64,000 nucleotides of DNA, taken from assembly GCA_017542485.1 (NCBI GenBank), contig JAFXXC010000006.1, positions 1-64,000 of the forward strand, given 5' to 3'. Below the pieces are notes generated by a model. That model was not told where the DNA came from. It saw only the letters and a list, made by a program, of their open reading frames with translations, and searched no databases. Every line of letters starts with the position of its first letter. Within the stretch, counting starts at the first letter, position 1. Below, piece after piece: positions 45,995 to 54,739 of this stretch. The translations under genes and the position numbers were made by a program. This stretch comes from Acholeplasmatales bacterium (GTDB lineage Bacteria > Bacillota_I > Bacilli_A > Acholeplasmatales > Anaeroplasmataceae).

Positions 45995-46004
45995 AGAGAA
46001 AGGA

Positions 46005-46025
46005 TCTTAAGTTTAAAACTTAAGA
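46005..46025. repeat. 21-base perfect inverted repeat after the pectinesterase gene
   Basis: TCTTAAGTTT and AAACTTAAGA separated by one base. On the minus strand it precedes the GC-rich terminator by 10 bases. It may stabilise the 3' end of the mRNA. Confidence 0.6.
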
Positions 46026-46056
46026 AAAGAAAATTGTTTATGCATTAATGAAAATA

Positions 46057-49000
46057 TTATTCAGTAGGGAAAGTAATATCAATCCAATAGAAATAGTTAT
46101 TGCTTGAACATACTATTTCAATAGTTGTCTCTTCAGTACAATCAATTATCTTATGTGCTCCTATTTCACTTGTAAGACCTGACACAGATTCTTTGTTGAT
46201 TGTATAATTTACTCTATAATTACCGTAGATATCAATATGTGCACCAGATGCAACTTTGAATTTTAATTTACCCCCTACTACACTAGAATCAGTTGCTTTA
46301 TTAGGCGTAATTGTTGTTGTATTCTCTAATTGATTATTATCAACATATGATTGATATGTAGCGTGGTCAGCATCACCAAATGCTATTTTTCCCTCTGTAG
46401 TTATAGTATCAAGAACAATTGGTGCAGTAACAGTAATTGTTTTTAATGCTGATTGAGTAATACCATCTTGGCTAATTAAAGATATAGTTATTATTCCATC
46501 TTTTGTCGCTACATATGTTACACTACCATTATTTGCAGGTACAGCTTGGTTAATTCCATCAATAGCAATTCCACCCCATTTACCATTAATGAAGAAACCA
46601 CCTATTACTACTGTAGATCCATTTTTAACATTTAACTTAATTACACTTTCAGATGTAAGTTTTAAGTAAGGACTATTATCTTTACAACCTTCTAAATAGA
46701 TGTAATCGTCACAATTATTTCCTTTAGAAGCATAATCATAAGAATATGATTTTTCAATTAATTTGATAGTCTTTTGTGGTGTTTCAGCAACAAATGAAAT
46801 TACATTTGTTCCAAAAGTATATGTGTATGTTCCTGTACCAGAAGCTTCATATGTTGCTGTATTATTTGAAATAGAATAACTACTATCTGATAATACTGGT
46901 AATTCTACTTCTATTTTATCTACTGGATTTGTACATCCAGTTGCTATACATTCTTTAACAGCTGAACCCTTTGATTCGAATGTTGGATTACTAATTGTCC
47001 ATTCAGTAGCATAAACATGAATATGTTGTCCTTCTTCTAATTTTGGAGTTTCACCAGTAAATTGATATGTTACGCCTTCAAGAACAATAGTATAAATTCC
47101 TTCGCCTTTTTCTGTAGTTGTTGCTGGAATTGTTGAAGAAACACTATATCTATCATCTGTTAATATCGGTAATATTACCTCAACCTTATCTATAGGATCA
47201 TTTTCACAATCCAAACATTCTTTATATGCTAATCCTGTGCCATCTAAAGTAGGAACAGTATATTGCCATTCTCCATAAATATGTTCATGAACTCCAGGTG
47301 TAGATCCGTCTAATTCAAATCCACTAAAATATATTCCTGTTTGACCTGCAAGATCATCAATTGTAATTGTTGCTTTACCATCTTTATAAGTGATTGTTGC
47401 ATTATCTTGACATCCATATCCACTTCCAAACCAATCTACTGAAACTGTTCCGGCCTTATTAAATTTGATAACAGTTTCAAGTTGAACTTGAACAATATGC
47501 TTAGATGCTTCAATACGATATTTACCAAAAATAGTTATATCACCATTAAATAGAGAATCTCCCTCAGGTGCACTATCAGCATTTTGTCTTTCTGCAAATT
47601 CAGTAAAATCATATGATACTGGAACCAATGTTCCAATTGTACCATTCCATGCTTTAGAATATTCAAAATTGCCATTTTTCTTAGCAAAAATAATAGAGAA
47701 ATCTTTATAATTGTTTGAATCACCTAAAGATACTATTTTACATAGATTATCAATTACTCCAGGAGTTGTCTCACTTAAAGCACCCTCACCTGAATTATTA
47801 TATTCAACTAATTGTGATGGTGTTACAGTAGATGCTGAAGACATTTTTGTATATCTAGTATTTTTAGGATCAGAACTACCATATGGTGTTTTAGAATATG
47901 CACTAGAGATATTAGAATTAATTACAGCCATTCGCATATTATCTTTCCAGAAACGTCCTAATGATACTGTACCATCCAACGTATTAGAATCTGCTGTAAA
48001 TGTACATTCATCAAATATATATCCATACTCAATTAAACTTGAAGTAGATCCATTATTATCAGAACCCATTGTTGCGACTACATAACCACCATTTTTTGAA
48101 TCATTTGCTCCAATTGTTTTTAATGTACAATTCTTAAAATATGATGTGGCTGTTGTTCCAAATACATAATCTGTTCTTCCTTCGATGAAGCAATTAGTAT
48201 AAATATGTCTTCCTACTTGTGAATATAAAGTATCATGATAACCTGAAAATCTAACATTATCGAATACTGCTTTATCAGCTTGCACTAAACAAGCAACAGC
48301 TTGTGTTTGTGCACTTCTTGTTTTATCAGTATTAATACTTTCTGCTAATATTTTTGATTCATTAAATCTTGCATTTGTATTCCAATAGTTTTGGAATGTG
48401 ATATTATCTGCATAAAAGCCAGTTGCATTTTTTCTAATTGATACTGATGCTCCACCATCTGTTGAATAACCTACTGTTAATGAATTAGGAGTTCTTACTT
48501 CAGCGAATAAATCATATTCAATGATTGTTTTTGAGGCATCTGTATCCTCACCATGAAGCCTAATATTTGGAATATCAAATTCTACCTTTTCAAAATATTT
48601 ACCAGCTTTAACATTAATTACTTTATCGCTGTTATCAGAAGACCCTAATAATTTAAATACCATTACAGCATCATTTATTCTATTTACAGTTATATTATTT
48701 CCTTCTACTTTAGGTGTAGCATTTGAATCTACTGTAACTATCGCAGCTTCTTTATCTACTCCAGTAAAATCTAATACTGTAATATTATATGAAACTTCTT
48801 TATTTCCATAAGAAATCTTTACTTCTTTTACACCTGCTGATGTCATATCAGGGGCTGTAATCTGAGTATCTGATACTGATAATAAATCAATAGATTCAAC
48901 TCTATCTATATTCTTTTTAACCTTTAATGCTAGATTTGTTGTATTAAAAGTATCTCCAACCTTAAATAGTTTTTGTAATAATTTTGTTTCACGGTTATTT

Positions 49001-49458
49001 GCTTGAATATGATCATATACTAATATTTCTTTAATAGAGTCGTTATCTACAACTACTTTTTCTTCTTTATATCCACATATAGTACATACTCCATTTTCAT
49101 CAAAATTATGATTTTCTACACCATGAATTAATTCGCATCCATCAATTGTACATTCATGCCAGTGATTTTTATCATCATAATTCCAGTCATCGCTCCATAT
49201 ATGATTTGGTAAAACTTGTTGATTATTTGTATCTTCATTTTGTGTAGTAGTTGTAGTACTACTTCCACTATCAGATGTTGATGTAGTTGTTGGAGTAACT
49301 TGAGTTTTAGTTGTTGTTGGAGTAATCTCAGTTGTAGTGGTATTTACTACGTTTGTCCCTGAAGTGTTTGATGGTGTTTCTTCATCACAAGCTGATAAAG
49401 ATATAACTCCTAACATTCCTGTAACAAGTGCTGCTAATTTTATAATTCTTTTTTTCAT
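46057..49458 (-). CDS. Multidomain pectinesterase lipoprotein (carbohydrate esterase family 8)
   Basis: 1,133 residues. The signal peptide ends in LSAC (Cys24). A Thr/Ser-rich stalk (30-75) follows, then a Cys/His segment (HECTIDGC, CTICGY; 101-129). A CE8 beta-helix lies at about 235-620 with Gln386 (QAVA), Asp409 (GYHDTLY), Asp430 (RTDYVFG) and Arg502/Trp504 (LGRFW), the residues that demethylate pectin. His408 replaces the usual Gln of GYQDTLY. Further on come jelly-roll-like modules (about 625-730 and the C-terminus). Between them are two related repeats with paired Cys (KECLDCENDPIDKVEV and KECIATGCTNPVDKIEV). It probably acts with the CE12 enzyme encoded 15 bases upstream in the same transcript. 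Confidence 0.88.
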   Translation of the reverse strand: MKKRIIKLAALVTGMLGVISLSACDEETPSNTSGTNVVNTTTTEITPTTTKTQVTPTTTSTSDSGSSTTTTTQNEDTNNQQVLPNHIWSDDWNYDDKNHWHECTIDGCELIHGVENHNFDENGVCTICGYKEEKVVVDNDSIKEILVYDHIQANNRETKLLQKLFKVGDTFNTTNLALKVKKNIDRVESIDLLSVSDTQITAPDMTSAGVKEVKISYGNKEVSYNITVLDFTGVDKEAAIVTVDSNATPKVEGNNITVNRINDAVMVFKLLGSSDNSDKVINVKAGKYFEKVEFDIPNIRLHGEDTDASKTIIEYDLFAEVRTPNSLTVGYSTDGGASVSIRKNATGFYADNITFQNYWNTNARFNESKILAESINTDKTRSAQTQAVACLVQADKAVFDNVRFSGYHDTLYSQVGRHIYTNCFIEGRTDYVFGTTATSYFKNCTLKTIGANDSKNGGYVVATMGSDNNGSTSSLIEYGYIFDECTFTADSNTLDGTVSLGRFWKDNMRMAVINSNISSAYSKTPYGSSDPKNTRYTKMSSASTVTPSQLVEYNNSGEGALSETTPGVIDNLCKIVSLGDSNNYKDFSIIFAKKNGNFEYSKAWNGTIGTLVPVSYDFTEFAERQNADSAPEGDSLFNGDITIFGKYRIEASKHIVQVQLETVIKFNKAGTVSVDWFGSGYGCQDNATITYKDGKATITIDDLAGQTGIYFSGFELDGSTPGVHEHIYGEWQYTVPTLDGTGLAYKECLDCENDPIDKVEVILPILTDDRYSVSSTIPATTTEKGEGIYTIVLEGVTYQFTGETPKLEEGQHIHVYATEWTISNPTFESKGSAVKECIATGCTNPVDKIEVELPVLSDSSYSISNNTATYEASGTGTYTYTFGTNVISFVAETPQKTIKLIEKSYSYDYASKGNNCDDYIYLEGCKDNSPYLKLTSESVIKLNVKNGSTVVIGGFFINGKWGGIAIDGINQAVPANNGSVTYVATKDGIITISLISQDGITQSALKTITVTAPIVLDTITTEGKIAFGDADHATYQSYVDNNQLENTTTITPNKATDSSVVGGKLKFKVASGAHIDIYGNYRVNYTINKESVSGLTSEIGAHKIIDCTEETTIEIVCSSNNYFYWIDITFPTE

Positions 49459-49473
49459 ATTATTTCCCCTTTT

Positions 49474-51702
49474 TTATTCGTAATATTCAATAATTACATA
49501 ATACATATAAATATTAGAACCAGCAGATTTAAGTCTAAATGTTCCTGCATTTTCAATTACATTTGTAATTTTTGTTTGTGAAGCTGTCATTTCAAAACTA
49601 TATATCTCTGAAGCTTTATCTTTATTTTCTACTTTAATTGTTCTATTATCAGATCCACCACTAACACCAACAATTGTTACTTCACATTTTCCTGTTACTT
49701 CAAATTCTACGTAATAATCTTTATTACCACCTAATAAAATTCCGGCTGTTGTTGCAGAATATTCATTTTGATTTAATTCAAATTTAGTTGAATTTTTACT
49801 TACTTTAGCAAGCTTATTATCTGTTGTGTTATCTACAAAAGTAAATGTATGACCTTCTGATTCTACTGTTTTACCACCTAAAGATGTGTTATTTGTTAAA
49901 TCAGAAAATTGACTTGCTGATAAAACGGCTATTTTAATTGCTTGTGGTCTTGATGACTTAGCTTTTTCTTCATAAGCTAATAAATCGTTATAGTTAGTAA
50001 CTTGAGCTCTTAAATCATAATTTAATGATTCATATACTTCTCTTGCTAATGCACAATAACCAACCCAAGTTTCCCAGTTTGTAGAATTAATACTATCAAG
50101 AGAACCCTTTGCCTTTAAATCATCTATTGCTTTTATTGCAACATCTGGTTCAACATATTTTCTATTAGGGTCAGTTGGATTTATTTCTTCAAATAATGAC
50201 TCTATTTCATTTGCTTTTGAAATTGATAATCTATTTGATGGATTAATAAACTTATAAGGAACTTCCATAATATGCTTTACAAAATCAAAATATTCTATAG
50301 TACCACCGTTATTTACAGTAATACCTTCCATATCATACTTAATAATTGAATCTGCGACATAACATGCAGTTAAATATGCACCATATTTGTTATAATGTGT
50401 TCCTTCCATTTTCTGATATCCAGAATTTGTATTTTTGTATGCACTATCGTAGCCTGTAGGCCATGCACCATTATTGATATCATTTGGAACAATTGCCATC
50501 ATAAAATCTGAAAATTCTTTTGTGGCTGTTTCAAGCATATTCTTTGAGAAAGTAAAATTATCAATTAATAGACAATTTTCTTCTTCGGCTAATTGCTTAA
50601 CTGCTTTAACATATGCAAAATCTTCTCCATGTCTTCCTTCACCGCCTTGAATTTTGCCATTTGAATCAAATGATACTCTTGCTACAGGAGTACATAATAC
50701 TGGAGTTGCTCCTTTACTTCTTGCAAAATCAATATACATTTTTAAATACCCTTTATAAGTGCCCTCGCCGTACTCATAATATGTAGCACCATATTTTGCT
50801 ATTTCTGTTTTTGTTTTTGCTGACATATCGGCTGGTAAATTTGAAGAAGTACTTGCCTTTTCTTGTGGAATTACAACTGGATAAATACCATTTTCATCAG
50901 GTGTACCAAGTGGAACCATTCTTTCATATTTGTAACTAGTGTCATCAAAATTCTTTGTATCATCATCGTTATGACCAAACTGTACAAATAAATAGTCTCC
51001 TGCTTCAATAGTATCTTCTATTGATTTTCCACCATTTTCTGAGAATGAATATTTAGCACCATCAGTTGGAGTGAATAATCTATCTTCGTTAATGAATGAT
51101 CTTGATGATCTACCACCTCTTGCTGCATTTACAACTTTTATTTCTTCATCGAAAAACCAACTAAAATACTGACCCCATCCTCCTATATATTGTTCATCTG
51201 CGTATGTTTGTACTGTTGAATCTCCAGCTAAATAAATAGTAGGTGTTTTATTTGTATCATAATCGACACCTTTATATTCCTTCCATTTTGCGTATAATGT
51301 AATATCACTATTTACAATATTATTAAAATCATATGGAGTTGTTAAAGCTTGATCAGTATACCATCCTTTAAATTTCCATCCGCTTGCCTTTGGATTAGAA
51401 GGTTCAACTGCTTTACCATTTATGTCTACAGCCTGAGTTTTTGGAGAAGTCCCATGACCTAAAGTATCATATTTAACCTCAAAATATTGTTCTTGTTGAG
51501 CCGGCTGAGTTGTAGATATAGTAGTTGTAGTTGTAGTACTACTTCCACCACCAGTTGTTGTAGTTGTTGTAGGGATAATAGTATTAGTTGTTGTTATATT
51601 ACTAGTAGTTGTAGTACTAGTAGTCTCATCACATCCCATAAGTCCAAATAGCGCTAAGCTTGAAGCACCAATAGTTAATAATTTACCAATTCTTCTTTTC
51701 AT
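49474..51702 (-). CDS. Rhamnogalacturonan acetylesterase-like lipoprotein (carbohydrate esterase family 12)
   Basis: 742 residues. The signal peptide ends in LMGC (Cys24), followed by a Thr-rich stalk (28-68). An InlB-type B-repeat (about 72-140; FKGWYTDQALTTPYDF, then ITLYAKW) precedes an SGNH hydrolase (about 155-455). Catalytic blocks are GDST (Ser162), GGRSSRSF (196-203), GHND (243-246) and EGTHYN (His436). Acetylesterases of this family usually have Asp three residues before the His; here it is Glu433. A helical region (about 500-590) and a beta-rich C-terminal module, possibly carbohydrate-binding, follow. The family removes acetyl groups from the rhamnogalacturonan I backbone. The CE8 gene follows 15 bases later. 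Confidence 0.85.
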   Translation of the reverse strand: MKRRIGKLLTIGASSLALFGLMGCDETTSTTTTSNITTTNTIIPTTTTTTGGGSSTTTTTTISTTQPAQQEQYFEVKYDTLGHGTSPKTQAVDINGKAVEPSNPKASGWKFKGWYTDQALTTPYDFNNIVNSDITLYAKWKEYKGVDYDTNKTPTIYLAGDSTVQTYADEQYIGGWGQYFSWFFDEEIKVVNAARGGRSSRSFINEDRLFTPTDGAKYSFSENGGKSIEDTIEAGDYLFVQFGHNDDDTKNFDDTSYKYERMVPLGTPDENGIYPVVIPQEKASTSSNLPADMSAKTKTEIAKYGATYYEYGEGTYKGYLKMYIDFARSKGATPVLCTPVARVSFDSNGKIQGGEGRHGEDFAYVKAVKQLAEEENCLLIDNFTFSKNMLETATKEFSDFMMAIVPNDINNGAWPTGYDSAYKNTNSGYQKMEGTHYNKYGAYLTACYVADSIIKYDMEGITVNNGGTIEYFDFVKHIMEVPYKFINPSNRLSISKANEIESLFEEINPTDPNRKYVEPDVAIKAIDDLKAKGSLDSINSTNWETWVGYCALAREVYESLNYDLRAQVTNYNDLLAYEEKAKSSRPQAIKIAVLSASQFSDLTNNTSLGGKTVESEGHTFTFVDNTTDNKLAKVSKNSTKFELNQNEYSATTAGILLGGNKDYYVEFEVTGKCEVTIVGVSGGSDNRTIKVENKDKASEIYSFEMTASQTKITNVIENAGTFRLKSAGSNIYMYYVIIEYYE

Positions 51703-51804
51703 ATATTTATCACCCTTTCGATATTAATGTATCATATATAATCTACTAATAAAATCGTTTTATGCGCCATAATTTAGTTAAATTTGTCGTATTTTCGAAT
51801 TAAT

Positions 51805-51837
51805 ATACAAAAAAAATGACGGCCTCAAGCCGCCATT
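51805..51837 (-). terminator. Terminator of the EAL-domain gene
   Basis: Nine-base arms (51815-51837; minus-strand AATGGCGGC and GCCGTCATT with one G-U) around a 5-base loop, followed by TTTTTTTG. It lies 6 bases after the stop codon. Confidence 0.9.
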
Positions 51838-51843
51838 TTAAAA

Positions 51844-54039
51844 TTATAATCCAATTTTTAATATATTTTCAGTGATTTTAAGCTCACCCTTAGCTATTTT
51901 ATCTTCAAAATCAGCTAAAGGAACAGGCTTACCAAATAAATATCCTTGTAATCTTCCACAACCAATCTCCTCTAAAAAATCAGCTTCTTGTTGTGTTTCA
52001 ACTCCTTCAGTTAATGTCTTCATTCCAAGTCTATTTGCCAACTGAATGATACAATCTATTACATCCTTAGTCTTTTCATTTGTATCGAAATTAGATAAGA
52101 ATTTCATATCAATTTTTACAACATCAAAAGTGAAATCCTTTAATACATTAAGTGATGAATATCCACTACCAAAATCATCTAACCAAATAGCATATCCTTC
52201 ACTTCTTAAGCTAGAAATAGTTTTATTTAAGGAATCAACATTATCACTTAATGAACTTTCTGTTATTTCAACATGTAAATAATCTTTATTAATGTTGTAT
52301 TTTTTTGCACAGTCATCTAATGTTTTAATAACATCCATAAGTTCAAAATCTAACCTAGAAAAATTAATAGAAACTGGTACTATTGGTTTATTATCATCTA
52401 ATGCCTTACGCATATATTTACAAACATACTCAATAATATATGCATCTAGCTTATAAATTAACCTAGTTTCCTCCAAAACAGGAATAAAATCTGCAGGTGA
52501 TAAAAAGCCATATTTTGGATCAATCCACCTTGCTAAAGCCTCAGCACCACATAATTCCTTTGAATCACTCCATACAACAGGTTGATAGTACGCTTTTATC
52601 CATTCTTTTTCAATTGCCTCATCAAGATGATTAACTATGTATTGACGCTTATTTACTCTTTCATTCAGTTCTTCGTCATATTCCATAAATAATAATTCTG
52701 ATTTTCTCTTAATTATACCACATGCATATCTAGCCTTATCGATTGATGTATATGGGCTATCTCCACTTTTTGGTATATATCCACCAGCCTTTATTCTAAC
52801 GAACAAACCATCGGCTAATTCAATTACTCTTTTGTTTAATTTTTCTAATTTATCTAAATATCCATTTACGCTTGTGAATACAACAAAATGATCATCTGAT
52901 TGTCTAGCAGTTAAGTCATCATTAAATATTTCCTTAATAATCTTAGAAATTCTAATAATAAATCTATCACCAGCCTCAAAACCTTTTTGATCATTAATAG
53001 CTCTAAAATTGAATATATTAATGAATAAAAATATCTTTCTTCTATTTGAATCTGGATTAACCATCTCATTCATTTTAACAATATCTGCTAAATGCTTAAC
53101 ATTATAAATATCTGCTAAATGATCATAAATCGCATCATGAATAAGCTTTTCATCCTTTTTTGCTTCTGTTATACGTTGTTGATAAATACTTATAGTTATC
53201 ATTGTTAATGAAATTAAGAATGTAATATAATTAATCTCATCTGCCTCCAAGAATTCTCTATCTCCATATCCTTTTAGCATATACATAAAACCAACAAATA
53301 TACCAGTTAGCATTACAATAGAAATATATGGTTTCCATATTAATAAGCAGGCAACAAAAATAATCATTGTTAAGAAACATGTAATCATTTTTAACCTATC
53401 GTAATTTGGTAAGCCTGTTTTGACATTAATGTATGGATTTGCAAAATCAGAATAACCAACCTTTATACCAAATGCTAGGCACACTAATGCAAAGCAAGTA
53501 ATGACGGCCGCAGATAAAATCATGTTATTATTATCATACTTTCTCTTATATAATGCATTAGCTAAAATAACACTACCTAATAATGCCATCGCCACATAAA
53601 CTATAATTACAGTAGTACTACTAATTATTTGTTTTGAGCCATCAAAACTTAAATTCTCTAAAAATAATAAAAATGGCCATAAAAGACATATGCAAGCCAC
53701 GACAATATTTAAAATGAAATTACTTTTCGTATATTCATTCTTTAAATACGTAATCGCAAATACTAAAACTGCTGCTGAGCACACTATAAACAAAATATAT
53801 AACCCAGTATATGCAAATAATAAATCAAAATTTGAAGTAGTCCCACTATCCCATGATGGTACAACATATTTATTCAAATTTCTTATTATCATCCATATTT
53901 CTAGAATAATAACAATAAATGACATATAAATACTACTTTTAATATTTGCATCATTTAAATATGATTTTATATATTTAGAATTTTTTCTAAATCCAAATAA
54001 ATCTCTAATAAAATTCCATAAACTCTTTGTTCTGGTCAT
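51844..54039 (-). CDS. Membrane-bound EAL-domain c-di-GMP phosphodiesterase with degenerate GGDEF
   Basis: 731 residues. About eight membrane helices (35-290) form an unnamed sensory region. A GGDEF-type domain follows (about 295-455), but its signature reads RQSDDHF (379-385), so it should not make c-di-GMP; it may bind GTP. The EAL domain (478-725) keeps the key residues: EAL (500-502), the Asn of SINFSR, the Glu of EITES, LDDFGSGYSSL, the Lys of VKID and EGVET. It should hydrolyse c-di-GMP. The ATG at 54039 has AGAGGT 6 bases upstream; an in-frame TTG at 54057 is less likely. The gene stands alone with its own terminator. Confidence 0.9.
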   Translation of the reverse strand: MTRTKSLWNFIRDLFGFRKNSKYIKSYLNDANIKSSIYMSFIVIILEIWMIIRNLNKYVVPSWDSGTTSNFDLLFAYTGLYILFIVCSAAVLVFAITYLKNEYTKSNFILNIVVACICLLWPFLLFLENLSFDGSKQIISSTTVIIVYVAMALLGSVILANALYKRKYDNNNMILSAAVITCFALVCLAFGIKVGYSDFANPYINVKTGLPNYDRLKMITCFLTMIIFVACLLIWKPYISIVMLTGIFVGFMYMLKGYGDREFLEADEINYITFLISLTMITISIYQQRITEAKKDEKLIHDAIYDHLADIYNVKHLADIVKMNEMVNPDSNRRKIFLFINIFNFRAINDQKGFEAGDRFIIRISKIIKEIFNDDLTARQSDDHFVVFTSVNGYLDKLEKLNKRVIELADGLFVRIKAGGYIPKSGDSPYTSIDKARYACGIIKRKSELLFMEYDEELNERVNKRQYIVNHLDEAIEKEWIKAYYQPVVWSDSKELCGAEALARWIDPKYGFLSPADFIPVLEETRLIYKLDAYIIEYVCKYMRKALDDNKPIVPVSINFSRLDFELMDVIKTLDDCAKKYNINKDYLHVEITESSLSDNVDSLNKTISSLRSEGYAIWLDDFGSGYSSLNVLKDFTFDVVKIDMKFLSNFDTNEKTKDVIDCIIQLANRLGMKTLTEGVETQQEADFLEEIGCGRLQGYLFGKPVPLADFEDKIAKGELKITENILKIGL

Positions 54040-54123
54040 TTTATTACCTCTTTTCAATTATCAAACGAATCTTTCCCTAATTATATCATAATAAATCATT
54101 CAAATAAACATAAACCCATAATA

Positions 54124-54174
54124 AAATACCCCTTAGTTCCTCTAGACTTCACTAGTACAACTTTAGGGGTATTT
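54124..54174 (-). terminator. Terminator of the rnf operon
   Basis: AAATACCCCT and AGGGGTATTT arms enclose a 31-base stretch that can itself pair (AGTT/AACT and ACTAG/CTAG). On the minus strand TATTAT follows. It lies 8 bases after the rnfB stop codon. Confidence 0.75.
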
Positions 54175-54181
54175 ATCTTAA

Positions 54182-54499
54182 CTATTTCTTTATTGGATTG
54201 ATACTTCCATCTGGATTTGGGTGCTCATCTAAGTACTTTCTAATTTCTTCAGGCTTACCTGATTTAGCACCTGGCTTACATTGACTTAGACTTTCTGCCT
54301 TACCTTCAACAATAGCCTCTGTGAATCCAGCACAACCAGGGAATCCACAAGCACCACAGTTAGCATTTGGTAACATTTTAGCTATATCTTCAATTCTAGT
54401 ATCAATATCAACATGGAATATTTTAGCAGCTATTGCTAAGCCAAATCCAAAGATTAAACCTAAGGCTGCTAATATTAATACGGCCCATAATATTTCCAT
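54182..54499 (-). CDS. rnfB: Minimal RnfB (membrane anchor plus one Fe-S domain, no ferredoxin domains)
   Basis: Only 105 residues. One membrane helix (5-27) is followed by the RnfB-type Fe-S domain with Cys48, Cys51, Cys56 and Cys74 (NCGACGFPGCAGF). Standard RnfB continues with two or more [4Fe-4S] ferredoxin motifs and is 180-330 residues long. Here the chain ends in a Pro-rich tail with a stop codon and an immediate terminator; no reading frame resumes downstream. RnfB is the ferredoxin-accepting subunit of the Rnf complex. The ribosome site GGAGG lies inside the end of the small Cys-rich gene, one base away. Gene order C-D-G-E-A-x-B supports the name. Confidence 0.85.
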   Translation of the reverse strand: MEILWAVLILAALGLIFGFGLAIAAKIFHVDIDTRIEDIAKMLPNANCGACGFPGCAGFTEAIVEGKAESLSQCKPGAKSGKPEEIRKYLDEHPNPDGSINPIKK

Positions 54500-54500
54500 A

Positions 54501-54737
54501 TTAATTTTCCTCCTCTATATCTTTTTCTATATCTTCTTTTAATTTTTCAATATCGAATCTTTCTTTTATACTACATGAAGTATTACTACACATACTGCAA
54601 TTTTCTTCTGTAATCTTTAAGTGCTCACACCCTTTTGGAACTGGCGTTTTTCTATTAATAACAAATGTTACAAAGAATAAGACTATAAAGAATACAATTA
54701 ATGCAATACTAATAATTAGATAACCAGTAGTAGTCAT
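54501..54737 (-). CDS. Small single-helix Cys-rich membrane protein between rnfA and rnfB
   Basis: 78 residues; no family recognised. An N-terminal membrane helix (5-27) is followed by a short basic stretch, then a Cys cluster with Cys37, Cys47, Cys50 and Cys55 (C-x9-C-x2-C-x4-C) and an acidic helical tail (61-78). The C-x2-C-x4-C spacing equals that of the RnfB Fe-S domain next door. It sits 2 bases after rnfA and 1 base before rnfB, with the same direction. It probably belongs to the Rnf complex and may bind a [4Fe-4S] cluster or zinc. This is inference from position and spacing only. Confidence 0.75.
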   Translation of the reverse strand: MTTTGYLIISIALIVFFIVLFFVTFVINRKTPVPKGCEHLKITEENCSMCSNTSCSIKERFDIEKLKEDIEKDIEEEN

Positions 54738-54739
54738 AA

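Noticed and set aside
49240-49350. Thr-rich repeats in the lipoprotein genes as a tandem DNA repeat or CRISPR
   Set aside because: The ACA/ACT-rich runs are irregular codon-level low complexity that encodes a stalk; there are no conserved repeats with unique spacers.
54182-54499. rnfB as a truncated pseudogene
   Set aside because: The frame is intact, ends with a plausible tail, has a strong ribosome site and a terminator directly after it, and no remnant of the missing domains follows.
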